Source of the DNA: Sphingobium sp. V4
Lineage (GTDB): Bacteria; Pseudomonadota; Alphaproteobacteria; Sphingomonadales; Sphingomonadaceae
Assembly: GCF_029590555.1 (NCBI RefSeq)
Contig: NZ_CP081001.1
Coordinates: 186,001 to 250,000 of the forward strand
DNA: 64,000 nt
Reading direction: 5' to 3'
Shown: in pieces, positions 54,996 to 63,861 of the stretch
How positions within the stretch are numbered: the first letter of the stretch is position 1
Layout of the letters: each line of letters starts with the position of its first letter
Program-made: the position numbers and the translations under genes
Notes under the pieces: generated by a model
The model's database searches: none
What the model was told of the DNA's origin: nothing
Seen by the model: the letters and a program-made list of their open reading frames with translations, nothing else

Positions 54996-56566
54996 GGGTG
55001 TTCGTGAGTCGCGACATGGCCTCCGTCGCGCTCGGCGCGGACGATGTGGCACGCGCCTTCGTCGACGCCGGCTGCAATGTGGTGCGGACCGGGTCGCGCG
55101 GGCTGTTCAGCATCGAGCCGCTGGTCGAGGTGGAGACGGACGAAGGCCGCATCGGCTTCGGTCCCGTCGGGCCGGGGGATGTGGCGGCGATACTGGATGG
55201 CACGCACGCGGCGCGGCTGGGCCGGGTGGAAGCGCTGCCCTTCTTCGCCTCGCAGCAGCGTTTCACCTTCGCCCGCTGCGGCATCACCGATCCGCTGAGC
55301 CTTGCCGACTATGCCGCGCATGGCGGCTGGCAGGGGTTGGCCGCGGCGCGGGCGCAGTCGCCACAGGCCGTGATCGACGCCGTCAAGGCGTCGGGCCTGC
55401 GCGGGCGTGGCGGCGCGGGCTTCCCCACCGGCATCAAGTGGCAGACGGTGTTGGATGCGCCCGGCGCCGAGAAATATATTGTCTGCAACGCCGATGAGGG
55501 CGACAGCGGCACCTTCGCCGACCGGATGCTGATGGAAGGCGATCCATTCTGCCTGATCGAGGGCATGGCGATCGCAGCCCATGCGGTGGGTGCGGGCCAT
55601 GGCTATATCTATATCCGCTCCGAATATCCCTATTGCATCACGACCATGCGCGCGGCGATCGACGCGTCGGCGCATCTGGTCGCGCCCTTCGTGCTGGAGG
55701 TGCGCGAGGGTGCGGGCGCCTATGTCTGCGGCGAGGAAACGGCGCTGCTCGACAGCATCGAGGGCAAGCGAGGCCAGGTACGCGCCAAGCCGCCCCTGCC
55801 GGCGCTGCAAGGTCTGTTCGGCCAGCCGACCGTCATCAACAATGTGCTGAGCCTGGCGGCCGTGCCGTTCGTCCTGGCCCAAGGAGCAGACGCCTATGCG
55901 GCGGTCGGTTTCGGCAAGTCGCGCGGCACCATGCCGGTGCAGCTGGCGGGCAATGTGAAGCATGGCGGCCTCTACGAGATCGGCTTCGGCATCACCCTTG
56001 GCGAGCTGGTGAACGACATCGGCGGCGGCACGGCGAGCGGTCGCCCGGTGCGCGCGGTCCAGGTGGGCGGGCCGCTGGGCGCCTATTTCCCGCCGTCCAT
56101 GTTCCATCTGCCCTTCGATTATGAAGCGTTTACGGCTGCGGGTGGCCTCATCGGCCATGCCGGGATCACCCTGTTCGACGACAGCGTGGACATGGCGCAT
56201 ATGGCGCGCTTTGCGATGGAGTTCTGCGCGGTGGAAAGCTGCGGCAAATGCACCCCCTGCCGCATCGGATCGACCCGCGGGGTGGAGATCATGGACCGGA
56301 TCATCGGTGCGCGCGATGCCGCACCGTCAGGCGCGGGTGGAGCGGTCGGCGGCTATCTCGACAAGGCGCTCTATTCCCGTTCCCCCGCTCGTATCGACAC
56401 CTCGCTCGACGCGCAGACCGCCCTTCTGCGCGACCTGGCCGACACGATGAAATATGGCTCGCTCTGCGCGCTGGGCGGTTTCACGCCCTATCCGGTGCTG
56501 AGTGCGCTCGACCATTTCCCCGAGGATTTCGGCGCTTCTGCGCCTTTGAAGGAGGCCGCGGAATGA
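54992..56566 (+). CDS. fdsB: NAD-dependent formate dehydrogenase, beta subunit
   Basis: NuoF-like diaphorase (524 residues) binding FMN, NADH and a [4Fe-4S] cluster. After an N-terminal thioredoxin-like segment come GLRGRGGAGFPTGIKWQTV (NADH/FMN loop), YIVCNADEGDSGTFADRMLMEG, AGAYVCGEETALLDSIEG and ESCGKCTPCRIGSTRG (cluster ligands). The ATG at 54992 overlaps fdsG (ATGA), and its end overlaps fdsA the same way. Confidence 0.95.
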   Translation: MRVFVSRDMASVALGADDVARAFVDAGCNVVRTGSRGLFSIEPLVEVETDEGRIGFGPVGPGDVAAILDGTHAARLGRVEALPFFASQQRFTFARCGITDPLSLADYAAHGGWQGLAAARAQSPQAVIDAVKASGLRGRGGAGFPTGIKWQTVLDAPGAEKYIVCNADEGDSGTFADRMLMEGDPFCLIEGMAIAAHAVGAGHGYIYIRSEYPYCITTMRAAIDASAHLVAPFVLEVREGAGAYVCGEETALLDSIEGKRGQVRAKPPLPALQGLFGQPTVINNVLSLAAVPFVLAQGADAYAAVGFGKSRGTMPVQLAGNVKHGGLYEIGFGITLGELVNDIGGGTASGRPVRAVQVGGPLGAYFPPSMFHLPFDYEAFTAAGGLIGHAGITLFDDSVDMAHMARFAMEFCAVESCGKCTPCRIGSTRGVEIMDRIIGARDAAPSGAGGAVGGYLDKALYSRSPARIDTSLDAQTALLRDLADTMKYGSLCALGGFTPYPVLSALDHFPEDFGASAPLKEAAE

Positions 56567-59424
56567 GCTTTTCCCGCGAAACCGACCATGGCACCCCACC
56601 GGCGCTCGCCACCGGCAACAGCGTCACCCTGACCATCGACGGCCAGAGCGTCACCCTGCCCGAAGGCACCAGCATCATGCGCGCCGCCTCGCTGCTGGGC
56701 GGCTCCATCCCGAAACTCTGCGCGACCGACAGCGTCGAAAGTTTCGGCTCCTGCCGCCTCTGCCTGGTCGAGGTGGAGGGGCGCAATGGCTATCCCGCCT
56801 CCTGCACCACGCCGGTCGCGCAGGGCATGGTGGTCCGCACCCAGAGCGATCGCATCAAGCAGCTGCGGCGCGGGGTGATGGAACTCTATATCTCCGACCA
56901 TCCGCTCGACTGCCTGACCTGCGCCGCCAATGGCGACTGCGAATTGCAGGAACAGGCCGGCGCGGTCGGGTTGCGCGACGTGCGCTACGGCTATGACGGC
57001 GCGACCAACATGGGGCAGGCGAAGGACCAGTCGAACCCCTATTTCGATTTCGATCCCAGCAAGTGCATCGTCTGTTCGCGCTGCGTGCGGGCTTGCGAGG
57101 AGGTGCAGGGGACGTTCGCCCTCACCATCGAGAACAAGGGATTCGAATCCAAAGTCGCCGCTTCGCAAGGCGAGGATTTTCTCGGCTCCGAATGCGTGTC
57201 CTGCGGCGCCTGCGTTCAGGCCTGCCCGACCGCCAGCCTGATCGAGAAGGCGGTGGTGGAGGTCGGCACGCCCGACCGCGCCGTCGTCACCACCTGCGCC
57301 TATTGCGGCGTCGGCTGCACCTTCCGCGCGGAAATGCGGGGCGAGGAACTGGTGCGGATGGTGCCGTGGAAGGAAGGCAAGGCCAATCGCGGCCATAGCT
57401 GCGTCAAGGGCCGCTTCGCCTGGGGCTATGCCCAGCATCAGGACCGTATCCTCAACCCCATGATCCGCGCATCGGTGGACGAGCCGTGGCGCGAAGTGTC
57501 GTGGGAGGAGGCGATCGCCCATACCGCGTCGGAGTTCCGCCGCATCCAGGCGCAATATGGAACGCGCAGCATCGGCGGCATCACGTCCAGCCGCTGCACC
57601 AACGAGGAAACCTTCCTCGTCCAGAAGCTGATCCGCCAGGGGTTCGGCAACAACAATGTCGATACCTGCGCCCGCGTCTGCCACTCGCCGACCGGCTACG
57701 GCCTCAAGACTACCTTCGGCACGTCGGCGGGGACGCAGGATTTCGACAGCGTGATGCAGTCGGACGTGATCCTGGTGATCGGCGCCAATCCCACGGACGG
57801 GCACCCGGTATTCGCGTCGCGCATGAAGAAGCGCCTCCGTCAGGGCGCGAAGCTGATCGTCGTCGATCCGCGCCGCACCGATCTGGTCAAGTCGCCCCAT
57901 ATCGAGGCGGAGCATCACCTGCCCCTGCGCCCGGGCACCAATGTCGCCATGCTGACGGCGATGGCGCATGTGATCGTCACCGAGAAACTCTATGACGAGG
58001 CGTTCATCCGCGCACGCTGCGACTGGGACGAGTTCGTGGACTGGGCGGACTTCGTGTCGCAACCCGCCCGCTCTCCCGAAGCGATCGAGCCGCTGACCGG
58101 GGTGAAGGCCGACGCGGTGCGCGCCGCCGCGCGGCTCTACGCGACCGGGGGGAACGGGGCGATCTATTATGGCCTTGGCGTCACCGAACATAGCCAGGGC
58201 AGCTCGACCGTCATGGCGATCGCCAATCTCGCCATGGCCACCGGCAATATCGGGCGCGAGGGCGTGGGCGTGAACCCGCTGCGGGGCCAGAATAATGTGC
58301 AGGGCGCCTGCGACATGGGCAGCTTCCCGCATGAATATAGCGGCTATCGCCATGTGTCGGACGATGCCACCCGCAAGCTGTTCGAAACCGCCTGGGGCGT
58401 TGCCCTCGACAGCGAGCCGGGCCTTCGCATCCCCAACATGCTCGACGCGGCGACCGACGGGACGTTCAAGGGGCTGTTCATCCAGGGCGAGGACATCCTC
58501 CAGTCCGACCCCAACACCCATCATGTCGCGGCGGGCCTCGCGGCGATGGAATGCGTGGTGGTCCAGGACCTGTTCCTCAACGAAACCGCCAATTACGCGC
58601 ATGTCTTCCTGCCCGGATCGACCTTCCTCGAAAAGGACGGCACCTTCACCAACGCCGAACGCCGCATCCAGCGCGTGCGCAAGGTGATGGCGCCACTCAA
58701 TGGCCCAAATGGCCAGGGCTATGCCGACTGGGAGATCGTGCAATTGGTCGCGAACGCCATGGGCCTCGACTGGACCTACGATCATCCTTCGCAGATCATG
58801 GACGAGATCGCCGCGCTCACCCCGACCTTCGCCGGCGTCCATTATGACCGGCTGGACGCGGAACGATCGCTGCAATGGCCCGCCAATGATGCCGCGCCCG
58901 ACGGCACCCCGACCATGCACATCGACGGCTTCGTGCGGGGAAGGGGCAAGTTCGTCGTGACCGACTATGTGCCCACGGATGAAAAGACCGGGCCGCGCTT
59001 CCCGCTGCTGCTGACCACCGGGCGCATCCTCAGCCATTATAATGTCGGCGCGCAGACCCGGCGCACCGCCAATACCGCCTGGCACCCGGAGGACCGGCTG
59101 GAAATCCATCCCAGCGACGCCGACAATCGCGGTCTCAAGGATGGCGACTGGGTGACGTTGCGCAGCCGGGCGGGGGAAACGACGCTGCGCGCGATCCTCA
59201 CCGAACGGGTCGCGCCCGGCGTGGTCTACACCACCTTCCACCATCCCGAAACGCAGGCCAACGTCATCACCACCGACTATTCGGACTGGGCCACCAACTG
59301 CCCGGAATATAAGGTGACGGCGGTGCAGGTGTCGGCGTCCAACGGGCCGAGCGACTGGCAGCGCGACTATGCCGAGCAGGCCCGCCACAGCCGCCGCATT
59401 GCGCCGCTGGAAGCAGCCGAATAG
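56563..59424 (+). CDS. fdsA: NAD-dependent formate dehydrogenase, alpha (molybdenum) subunit
   Basis: Catalytic subunit (953 residues) oxidising formate to CO2 at a Mo-bis-MGD centre. N-terminal NuoG-like part: [2Fe-2S] cysteines around SVESFGSCRLCLVEVEG, a His-ligated cluster motif DHPLDCLTCAANGDCELQ, and two [4Fe-4S] motifs CIVCSRCVRACEEVQG and CVSCGACVQACPTAS. Then the [4Fe-4S] of the Mo domain (CAYCGVGC, GHSCVKG) and the molybdenum ligand Cys373 with His374 (CARVCHSPTGYGLK). No Tat signal, so a soluble cytoplasmic complex. Confidence 0.96.
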   Translation: MSFSRETDHGTPPALATGNSVTLTIDGQSVTLPEGTSIMRAASLLGGSIPKLCATDSVESFGSCRLCLVEVEGRNGYPASCTTPVAQGMVVRTQSDRIKQLRRGVMELYISDHPLDCLTCAANGDCELQEQAGAVGLRDVRYGYDGATNMGQAKDQSNPYFDFDPSKCIVCSRCVRACEEVQGTFALTIENKGFESKVAASQGEDFLGSECVSCGACVQACPTASLIEKAVVEVGTPDRAVVTTCAYCGVGCTFRAEMRGEELVRMVPWKEGKANRGHSCVKGRFAWGYAQHQDRILNPMIRASVDEPWREVSWEEAIAHTASEFRRIQAQYGTRSIGGITSSRCTNEETFLVQKLIRQGFGNNNVDTCARVCHSPTGYGLKTTFGTSAGTQDFDSVMQSDVILVIGANPTDGHPVFASRMKKRLRQGAKLIVVDPRRTDLVKSPHIEAEHHLPLRPGTNVAMLTAMAHVIVTEKLYDEAFIRARCDWDEFVDWADFVSQPARSPEAIEPLTGVKADAVRAAARLYATGGNGAIYYGLGVTEHSQGSSTVMAIANLAMATGNIGREGVGVNPLRGQNNVQGACDMGSFPHEYSGYRHVSDDATRKLFETAWGVALDSEPGLRIPNMLDAATDGTFKGLFIQGEDILQSDPNTHHVAAGLAAMECVVVQDLFLNETANYAHVFLPGSTFLEKDGTFTNAERRIQRVRKVMAPLNGPNGQGYADWEIVQLVANAMGLDWTYDHPSQIMDEIAALTPTFAGVHYDRLDAERSLQWPANDAAPDGTPTMHIDGFVRGRGKFVVTDYVPTDEKTGPRFPLLLTTGRILSHYNVGAQTRRTANTAWHPEDRLEIHPSDADNRGLKDGDWVTLRSRAGETTLRAILTERVAPGVVYTTFHHPETQANVITTDYSDWATNCPEYKVTAVQVSASNGPSDWQRDYAEQARHSRRIAPLEAAE

Positions 59425-59434
59425 GATCGCGGGG

Positions 59435-59668
59435 ATGAGCGACGAAAATGATGTCATGTCGACCGGCGACCGGCTGATCTACATGGCCAACCAGATTGCC
59501 CGCAACCTGGCGGCGCAGGGCGAGGCGGAAGCGGTCGCGGCGACGGCGGACCATATCGCCAGCTTCTGGGACCCGCACATGCGCGCGCGCATCGGGCTGC
59601 TCGCGGCGGAGAAGCCCGATGCGCTGTCGCCGATCGCGGCCGCGGCCGTCCGCCGGATCGCCCGTTGA
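59435..59668 (+). CDS. fdsD: formate dehydrogenase, delta subunit
   Basis: A 77-residue small subunit of soluble formate dehydrogenases: DRLIYMANQIARNLAAQG, ADHIASFWDPHMRARI and the alanine-rich C-terminal helix match the FdsD family, needed for cofactor insertion or stability of the complex. The ATG at 59435 follows GGGG by a few bases and is preferred to the longer frame. It overlaps fdhD by 4 bases. Confidence 0.92.
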   Translation: MSDENDVMSTGDRLIYMANQIARNLAAQGEAEAVAATADHIASFWDPHMRARIGLLAAEKPDALSPIAAAAVRRIAR

Positions 59669-60468
59669 CCGATCTGCTGGAGCAGGAAACGGCGCTTGTC
59701 CGCCTGTCCTTCGATCGGCTGACGCCCGATGGCGCGACGCAGGCGGTCGAGCGCGCGCTGGCGGAAGAAGTGCCGGTCGCGATCGAATTCAACGGCATTG
59801 GCTATGCCGTGCTGATGGCGACGCCGCAACATCTGGACGATCTGGTGCTGGGCTTTGCGCTGGCCGAACGGCTGATCGGGCGGGAGGATGCGCCGTTCGA
59901 TGTCGACGTGCATCGCACCGCGCAGGGCATCATCGCCCGCGCCACGCTGCCGCCCGAACGCACCGGCGCGCTGCTGGACCGGGTGCGCCACCGGGCGACC
60001 GACAGCGCCTGCGGCCTGTGCGGGATCGAGAATCTTGAGCAGGCGATCCGGCCGCTGCCGCGCGTGAGCGCGGCGACGCGAGCGGATCGCGCGGCGATTT
60101 TCCGCGCGCTGGCGGCGCTGGGCGATCATCAGCCGTTGAACGCCGCCACCGGCGCGGCCCATGCCGCTGCCTGGGTCGGGGCGGACGGGACGATCCGGCT
60201 GGTGCGGGAGGATGTCGGCCGGCACAATGCGTTCGACAAGCTGGTCGGCGCGATGATGCGCGCCGGCGCGGGCTGGGACGGCGGCTTCGCGCTGCTGTCC
60301 TCGCGCTGCTCCTATGAACTGGTGGAAAAGGCGGCGTTGGCCGATTGTCCGCTGCTCGTCACCATTTCCGCGCCGACGCGGCTGGCGGCCGATCGGGCGG
60401 CGGAAGCGGGTCTGCCGCTGGTGGTGCTGGCCCGGTCCGATGCCCTGCTGGCGCGGGAGCCGGGGTGA
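59665..60468 (+). CDS. fdhD: formate dehydrogenase accessory sulfurtransferase (FdhD/FdsC)
   Basis: Delivers sulfur to the molybdenum cofactor of formate dehydrogenase (267 residues). The sulfur-carrying CxxC is Cys116-x2-Cys119 (DSACGLCGIENLEQA); other family parts are VAIEFNGIGYAVLMATPQHLDDLVLGFALAERLI, REDVGRHNAFDKLVGAMM and LSSRCSYELVEKAA. The start is TTG within the fdsD stop (TTGA), an unusual start supported by the 4-base overlap. In Cupriavidus the homologue fdsC precedes fdsD; here the order is reversed. Confidence 0.93.
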   Translation: MTDLLEQETALVRLSFDRLTPDGATQAVERALAEEVPVAIEFNGIGYAVLMATPQHLDDLVLGFALAERLIGREDAPFDVDVHRTAQGIIARATLPPERTGALLDRVRHRATDSACGLCGIENLEQAIRPLPRVSAATRADRAAIFRALAALGDHQPLNAATGAAHAAAWVGADGTIRLVREDVGRHNAFDKLVGAMMRAGAGWDGGFALLSSRCSYELVEKAALADCPLLVTISAPTRLAADRAAEAGLPLVVLARSDALLAREPG

Positions 60469-60492
60469 AGGGCTGAAAGCCAGGCAAATATT

Positions 60493-60520
60493 CGTCATTC
60501 CCGCCTTCGCGGGAATGACG
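60493..60520. repeat. CGTCATTCCCGC palindrome, dispersed repeat or terminator
   Basis: A perfect 12-bp inverted repeat, CGTCATTCCCGC (60493-60504) and GCGGGAATGACG (60509-60520), with a CTTC loop. This exact sequence type recurs in many proteobacterial genomes as an intergenic repeat. There is no T-tract. It sits between the convergent fdhD and gtrA-like genes, where it may stop or stabilise transcripts. Confidence 0.8.
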
Positions 60521-60534
60521 GTAATGGTACGGGT

Positions 60535-60954
60535 CTAGCGAAACACCCATTGCCGGTTGAGCAGGAAGACGATCCCCGGCGTCACGAAGATCATGGGGGG
60601 GATGGGCGACCATGCGGGCCAGCCCATATGGGTGACGCACAGCCAGACCCAGAGCGCGTTGAGCGCATAGCTGACCAGCGAGACGGCGACGAACCGCGCC
60701 CCGCGCGCGGCGTGGCCGTCATCGGCCTGGCCATGGCCGCGAAAGGTGATGGCGCTGTGCGAGACATAGCCGATGCAGACCGCCGCGCCATAGCCGATCA
60801 GGTTGGCGATCTGGACATGCAGCCCCGCAAGCGCGGCGAGGCACCAGTAGATGCCGGCCTGGCAGGCGGTGACGAACAGGCCGGTCAGGCCATAGCGGAC
60901 GATCTGCCAGAACAGCGCCCGATGTTCGGGCGACAGCCGCTGCGCGAATTTCAT
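60535..60954 (-). CDS. GtrA family membrane protein
   Basis: A 139-residue protein with four transmembrane helices (ALFWQIVRYGLTGLFVTACQAGIYWCL, IANLIGYGAAVCIGYVSHSAITF, FVAVSLVSYALNALWVWLC, PMIFVTPGIVFLLNRQWVF). FLLNRQWVF and the polar FRG segment are GtrA hallmarks; family members move polyprenyl-linked sugars across the membrane. The ATG at 60954 (MKFAQRLSPEHRALFWQ) is the plausible start; the open frame continues upstream antisense to the next gene but that part is not coding. It is divergent from the large membrane glycosyltransferase. Confidence 0.86.
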   Translation of the reverse strand: MKFAQRLSPEHRALFWQIVRYGLTGLFVTACQAGIYWCLAALAGLHVQIANLIGYGAAVCIGYVSHSAITFRGHGQADDGHAARGARFVAVSLVSYALNALWVWLCVTHMGWPAWSPIPPMIFVTPGIVFLLNRQWVFR

Positions 60955-60999
60955 GATGGTCCCCGTTGCGCTTTGACGCGCAGCCTCTAATCCACGCGC

Positions 61000-62898
61000 A
61001 TGACCTTGCATAGCGGTGAAACCCTGCGCGCGCGCGCCTGCCGGCTGGCGGCGCTCCTGTCCGTCCATGGCGCGCGCCACTGGAAATGGCTGACCTTCCT
61101 GCTGTGGATCATCGTCGCCGTCACCTTCGTGGCGACGCGCTGGCCGGCGGTCCACTGGCTGGTGCTCAGCGATACCGACGACAATATCCGCTATGTCCAG
61201 GTGAAGGACTGGCTCGCGGGGCAGGGCTGGTACGACCTGCGCCAGTATCGGCTCGATCCGCCGGGCGGGGCCGACATCCACTGGTCGCGCATCGTCGACA
61301 TCCCGCTGGCCGGGCTGATCCTCTTCTTCCGCGCCTTCGTCGACCAGGGGCTGGCTGATCGCCTCGCCTGCGCCATCGCGCCGCTGCTGCCGCTGCTGCT
61401 GCTGATGCTCAGCCTGGGCTTCATCGGGCGGCGGCTGGCCGGTCCCAATGGCTGGGCGCTTGCCGTCCTGGCGCCGCTCGCCGCGCAGATGGGCCTGGGC
61501 ATGTATGCGCCGATGCGGATCGACCATCATGGCTGGCAACTGGCGCTGGCGCTGACCATGCTGGCGGGCGTGATCGACGCCAACCGGCTGCGCGGCGGGG
61601 TGATGGCCGGGGTCAGCAGCGCGCTGTCGATCGCGATCGGCATGGAAATGATCGTCTATCTGGCGGCGGGCGGCGGCCTCATCGCGCTGCGCTGGGTGTT
61701 CCGGCCGGGCGCGGAGCGGCGGATGCTGCCCTATGCGCTGAGCCTGGCGGGCGCGACCTCGCTCTTCTACCTGCTCTTCGCCAGCTACGCCAACCGGGCG
61801 ATGGTCTGCGACGCGCTGTCGCCCGTCTGGGTGGCGGTGTTCGGCGCGGCGGGCGCGGGGATGGTGATCCTGTCGCTGGCGCCCCTGCGTGGCTGGCCGG
61901 TGCGGCTGGCCGCGGGCGCGGTCGTGGGCGGGGCGGTGGCGCTGTTCTTCTGGATGAACTGGCCGCAATGCCTGCGCCCCTATCAGATTTCGCCCGAACT
62001 GGAGCGGCTGTGGCTCGCCAATATCCGGGAAGCCAAGCCGATCACCGCGCAGGCGCAAAGCCTGGTCGTGCCGCTGCTGGCGATCCCGGCGGCGGGCCTT
62101 GTCGGCCTGCTCTGGGCGCTGTGGGATTCGCGGCGCGACGCGGAACGGCTTTGGGCCTGGGCGACGGTGGGGCTGATGATGCTCTTTTCGACCGCCTTGC
62201 TCTTCTGGCAGCTGCGCGCCGGGCCGGCGGCGCAGTTGCTGGCGATCCCGCCCGCCGCGTGGGCCGCGCACCGGCTGGTCGCGGCGGTGCTGACGGGCAG
62301 CCGCAGGGCGCGGATCGCGGCGGGCACGGGCGTGGCGCTGCTGGGCCTGATCGCCTTCGCCTATCCGCTCTATCCGCAGGCTGTGACGCTCTGGCAGGAG
62401 GCGACGGGCAGCAAGCCCCGGCCATGGCGGCCCTCCGCCATCGCGCGGAACGACGCGATCAAGAAGGCCAATGGCCGTTGCCGCACCCTGCCGGCGCTGG
62501 AACAACTGGACCAGCTGCCTGCCGCGACCATCTTCACCATGGTGGACCTCGGCCCGCGCATCCTGGCGACCACGCATCACAGCGCGCTGGCCGGTCCCTA
62601 TCATCGCAACGGCGCGACGATCCTCGACATCCACCATGCCTTCGACGGTCCGGCGAGCGGCTTCCGCGCGATCGCCGCGAAGCATCATGCCACCTATCTG
62701 CTGGTCTGCCCCAATTTTCCCGAAGGCACCATTTATCAGGCGCGCAGCCCGCGCGGCTTCTATGCTGACCTGATGCGCGGCGAGCGGCCCGACTGGCTGG
62801 TCCCGGTGGCGCTCAAGACCGGCATGACCATGCCCTATCAAGTCTACCGGATACTCTATTCACCGTCGGGCGAGAAAGAAGGCCCGCAGCAGCGCTGA
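61000..62898 (+). CDS. GT-C superfamily membrane glycosyltransferase, STT3-like
   Basis: A 632-residue protein with an N-terminal helix (KWLTFLLWIIVAVTFVA), a first periplasmic loop with acidic residues (SDTDDNIRYVQVKDWL, Asp58/Asp60/Asp61) followed by GADIHWSRIVDIPLAGLI, about ten further membrane helices, and a soluble C-terminal domain of about 150 residues (from PWRPSAIARNDAIKKA). Acidic residues in the first loop plus this topology are typical of GT-C and oligosaccharyltransferase STT3/PglB-like enzymes. No WWD-like motif was found, so the exact reaction is open. It neighbours a GtrA flippase-like gene, fitting use of polyprenyl-linked sugars. Its 3' end overlaps convergent tadA by 39 bases. 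Confidence 0.78.
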   Translation: MTLHSGETLRARACRLAALLSVHGARHWKWLTFLLWIIVAVTFVATRWPAVHWLVLSDTDDNIRYVQVKDWLAGQGWYDLRQYRLDPPGGADIHWSRIVDIPLAGLILFFRAFVDQGLADRLACAIAPLLPLLLLMLSLGFIGRRLAGPNGWALAVLAPLAAQMGLGMYAPMRIDHHGWQLALALTMLAGVIDANRLRGGVMAGVSSALSIAIGMEMIVYLAAGGGLIALRWVFRPGAERRMLPYALSLAGATSLFYLLFASYANRAMVCDALSPVWVAVFGAAGAGMVILSLAPLRGWPVRLAAGAVVGGAVALFFWMNWPQCLRPYQISPELERLWLANIREAKPITAQAQSLVVPLLAIPAAGLVGLLWALWDSRRDAERLWAWATVGLMMLFSTALLFWQLRAGPAAQLLAIPPAAWAAHRLVAAVLTGSRRARIAAGTGVALLGLIAFAYPLYPQAVTLWQEATGSKPRPWRPSAIARNDAIKKANGRCRTLPALEQLDQLPAATIFTMVDLGPRILATTHHSALAGPYHRNGATILDIHHAFDGPASGFRAIAAKHHATYLLVCPNFPEGTIYQARSPRGFYADLMRGERPDWLVPVALKTGMTMPYQVYRILYSPSGEKEGPQQR

Positions 62899-63318
62899 GG
62901 CCTCGGCCTCGGCGATGCCGCCATAGACATCGGGCCGATGCAGGCATTGCGGCTGGGTGAAGAGGCGCGGCCCCTGCTCGATCGCGCCGCCCTTGGGATC
63001 GGCGGCCGCATAATAGAGCCGCGCGATCCGGGCGTGCGATATGGCGCCCGCGCACATCGGGCACGGCTCGAGCGTGACCCAGAGGTCGCAGCCGGTCAGC
63101 CGGAAATCGCCGAGCCGCGCCGCTGCCGCGCGCATCGCGACGATTTCGGCATGGGCGCTGGGATCATGGTCGCGCCTGTTGCGATTCTCGCCCTCGCCGA
63201 TGATCGCGCCGTCCTTCGTCACCACCGCGCCGATCGGCACCTCGCCCGCCGCCTCCGCCGCGCGGGCGAGGTCGAGCGCGCGGCGCATGGGCGCGGGCAG
63301 GGGAAAGGGCGGAGCCAT
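62860..63318 (-). CDS. tadA: tRNA-specific adenosine deaminase (TadA-like nucleoside deaminase)
   Basis: Zinc cytidine-deaminase-fold enzyme (152 residues) that converts A34 to inosine in tRNA-Arg. Zinc and proton shuttle residues are His56-Ala-Glu58 (SAHAEIVAM) and Cys86/Cys89 (LEPCPMCAGA). GEVPIGAVVTKDG and CLHRPDVYGGIAEAEASALLRAFF are typical TadA. The C-terminus overlaps the opposite-strand glycosyltransferase gene. Confidence 0.93.
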   Translation of the reverse strand: MAPPFPLPAPMRRALDLARAAEAAGEVPIGAVVTKDGAIIGEGENRNRRDHDPSAHAEIVAMRAAAARLGDFRLTGCDLWVTLEPCPMCAGAISHARIARLYYAAADPKGGAIEQGPRLFTQPQCLHRPDVYGGIAEAEASALLRAFFLARR

Positions 63319-63494
63319 CCCCCGCCGTTACAGGATGATGCAATCGGGTGAAAGGATTGGGCGACATTAGGCGCGCACGCGATGCAGAGCCGGCCCGATG
63401 CCCCGCTCGGCCACCCAACGGCAATATTATATGGGTGGTCGGGTGGGGGGAGCGGGCCGGTGCCGCACCGCGCCGACGGCGCATCAGACAGCGT

Positions 63495-63716
63495 TCACGG
63501 CTTCTTCACGTCCACCGTGGGCACTTCGACCGTTTCGTTGCGCGTGCCGACCTCGACCTTGGCCACGCTCGCTTCATATTTGGGCAGCGCGCCTTCCTTG
63601 ACCGCGATTTCGGGCAGGCGGCCCTCCTGCGTCTTTTGCAGGTCGATGAAGCCCGTGGCGATGCCGCCGGCCAGCACGAGCAGAATGATGAGCAGCAATC
63701 CACCAATGATTCGCAT
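63495..63716 (-). CDS. small membrane-anchored hypothetical protein
   Basis: A 73-residue protein: one N-terminal helix (MRIIGGLLLIILLVLAGGIATGFIDL) and a charged, valine-rich tail (TQEGRLPEIAVKEGALPKYEASVAKVEVGTRNETVEVP) likely in the periplasm. I recognise no family function. The ATG at 63716 places the helix at the very start; 16 more upstream codons are possible but unlikely. It is divergent from rpmB. The 176 bases between it and tadA hold nothing I can call. Confidence 0.72.
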   Translation of the reverse strand: MRIIGGLLLIILLVLAGGIATGFIDLQKTQEGRLPEIAVKEGALPKYEASVAKVEVGTRNETVEVPTVDVKKP

Positions 63717-63790
63717 ATCCGCCTCCCTTGGGCTAGTTGCCCTTTCAACGCGCTGGACCGCCAAGGGTTGCGATCCAGCCTTGCTGCGGG

Positions 63791-63819
63791 TTGACGGGGA
63801 CAGGGAATCCCGTTATCGG
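63791..63819 (+). promoter_or_regulatory. possible sigma-70 promoter of rpmB
   Basis: TTGACG (63791-63796), then TATCGG at 63814-63819 with a 17-base spacer, about 45 bases before the L28 start. The -35 is good for an alphaproteobacterium; the -10 is weak. Confidence 0.4.
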
Positions 63820-63861
63820 CGCGGCTTTCCGAACGAACCCGAATTCAAAGGTTGATTGACT

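Noticed and set aside
56488..59457. A 989-codon open frame on the minus strand opposite fdsA
   Set aside because: Mirror of a high-GC coding gene; its translation is rich in Arg, Gly and His with no domain, while the plus strand has full FdsA motifs.
60955..62841. N-terminal extension of the GtrA frame to 768 codons
   Set aside because: The extension is antisense to the glycosyltransferase gene and is Arg/Gln/His-rich; only the last 139 codons encode a real GtrA protein.
63350..63494. Possible tRNA in the tadA to hypothetical-gene spacer
   Set aside because: Some pairing is possible, but no T-loop GGTTCGA-like sequence or acceptor stem is present.
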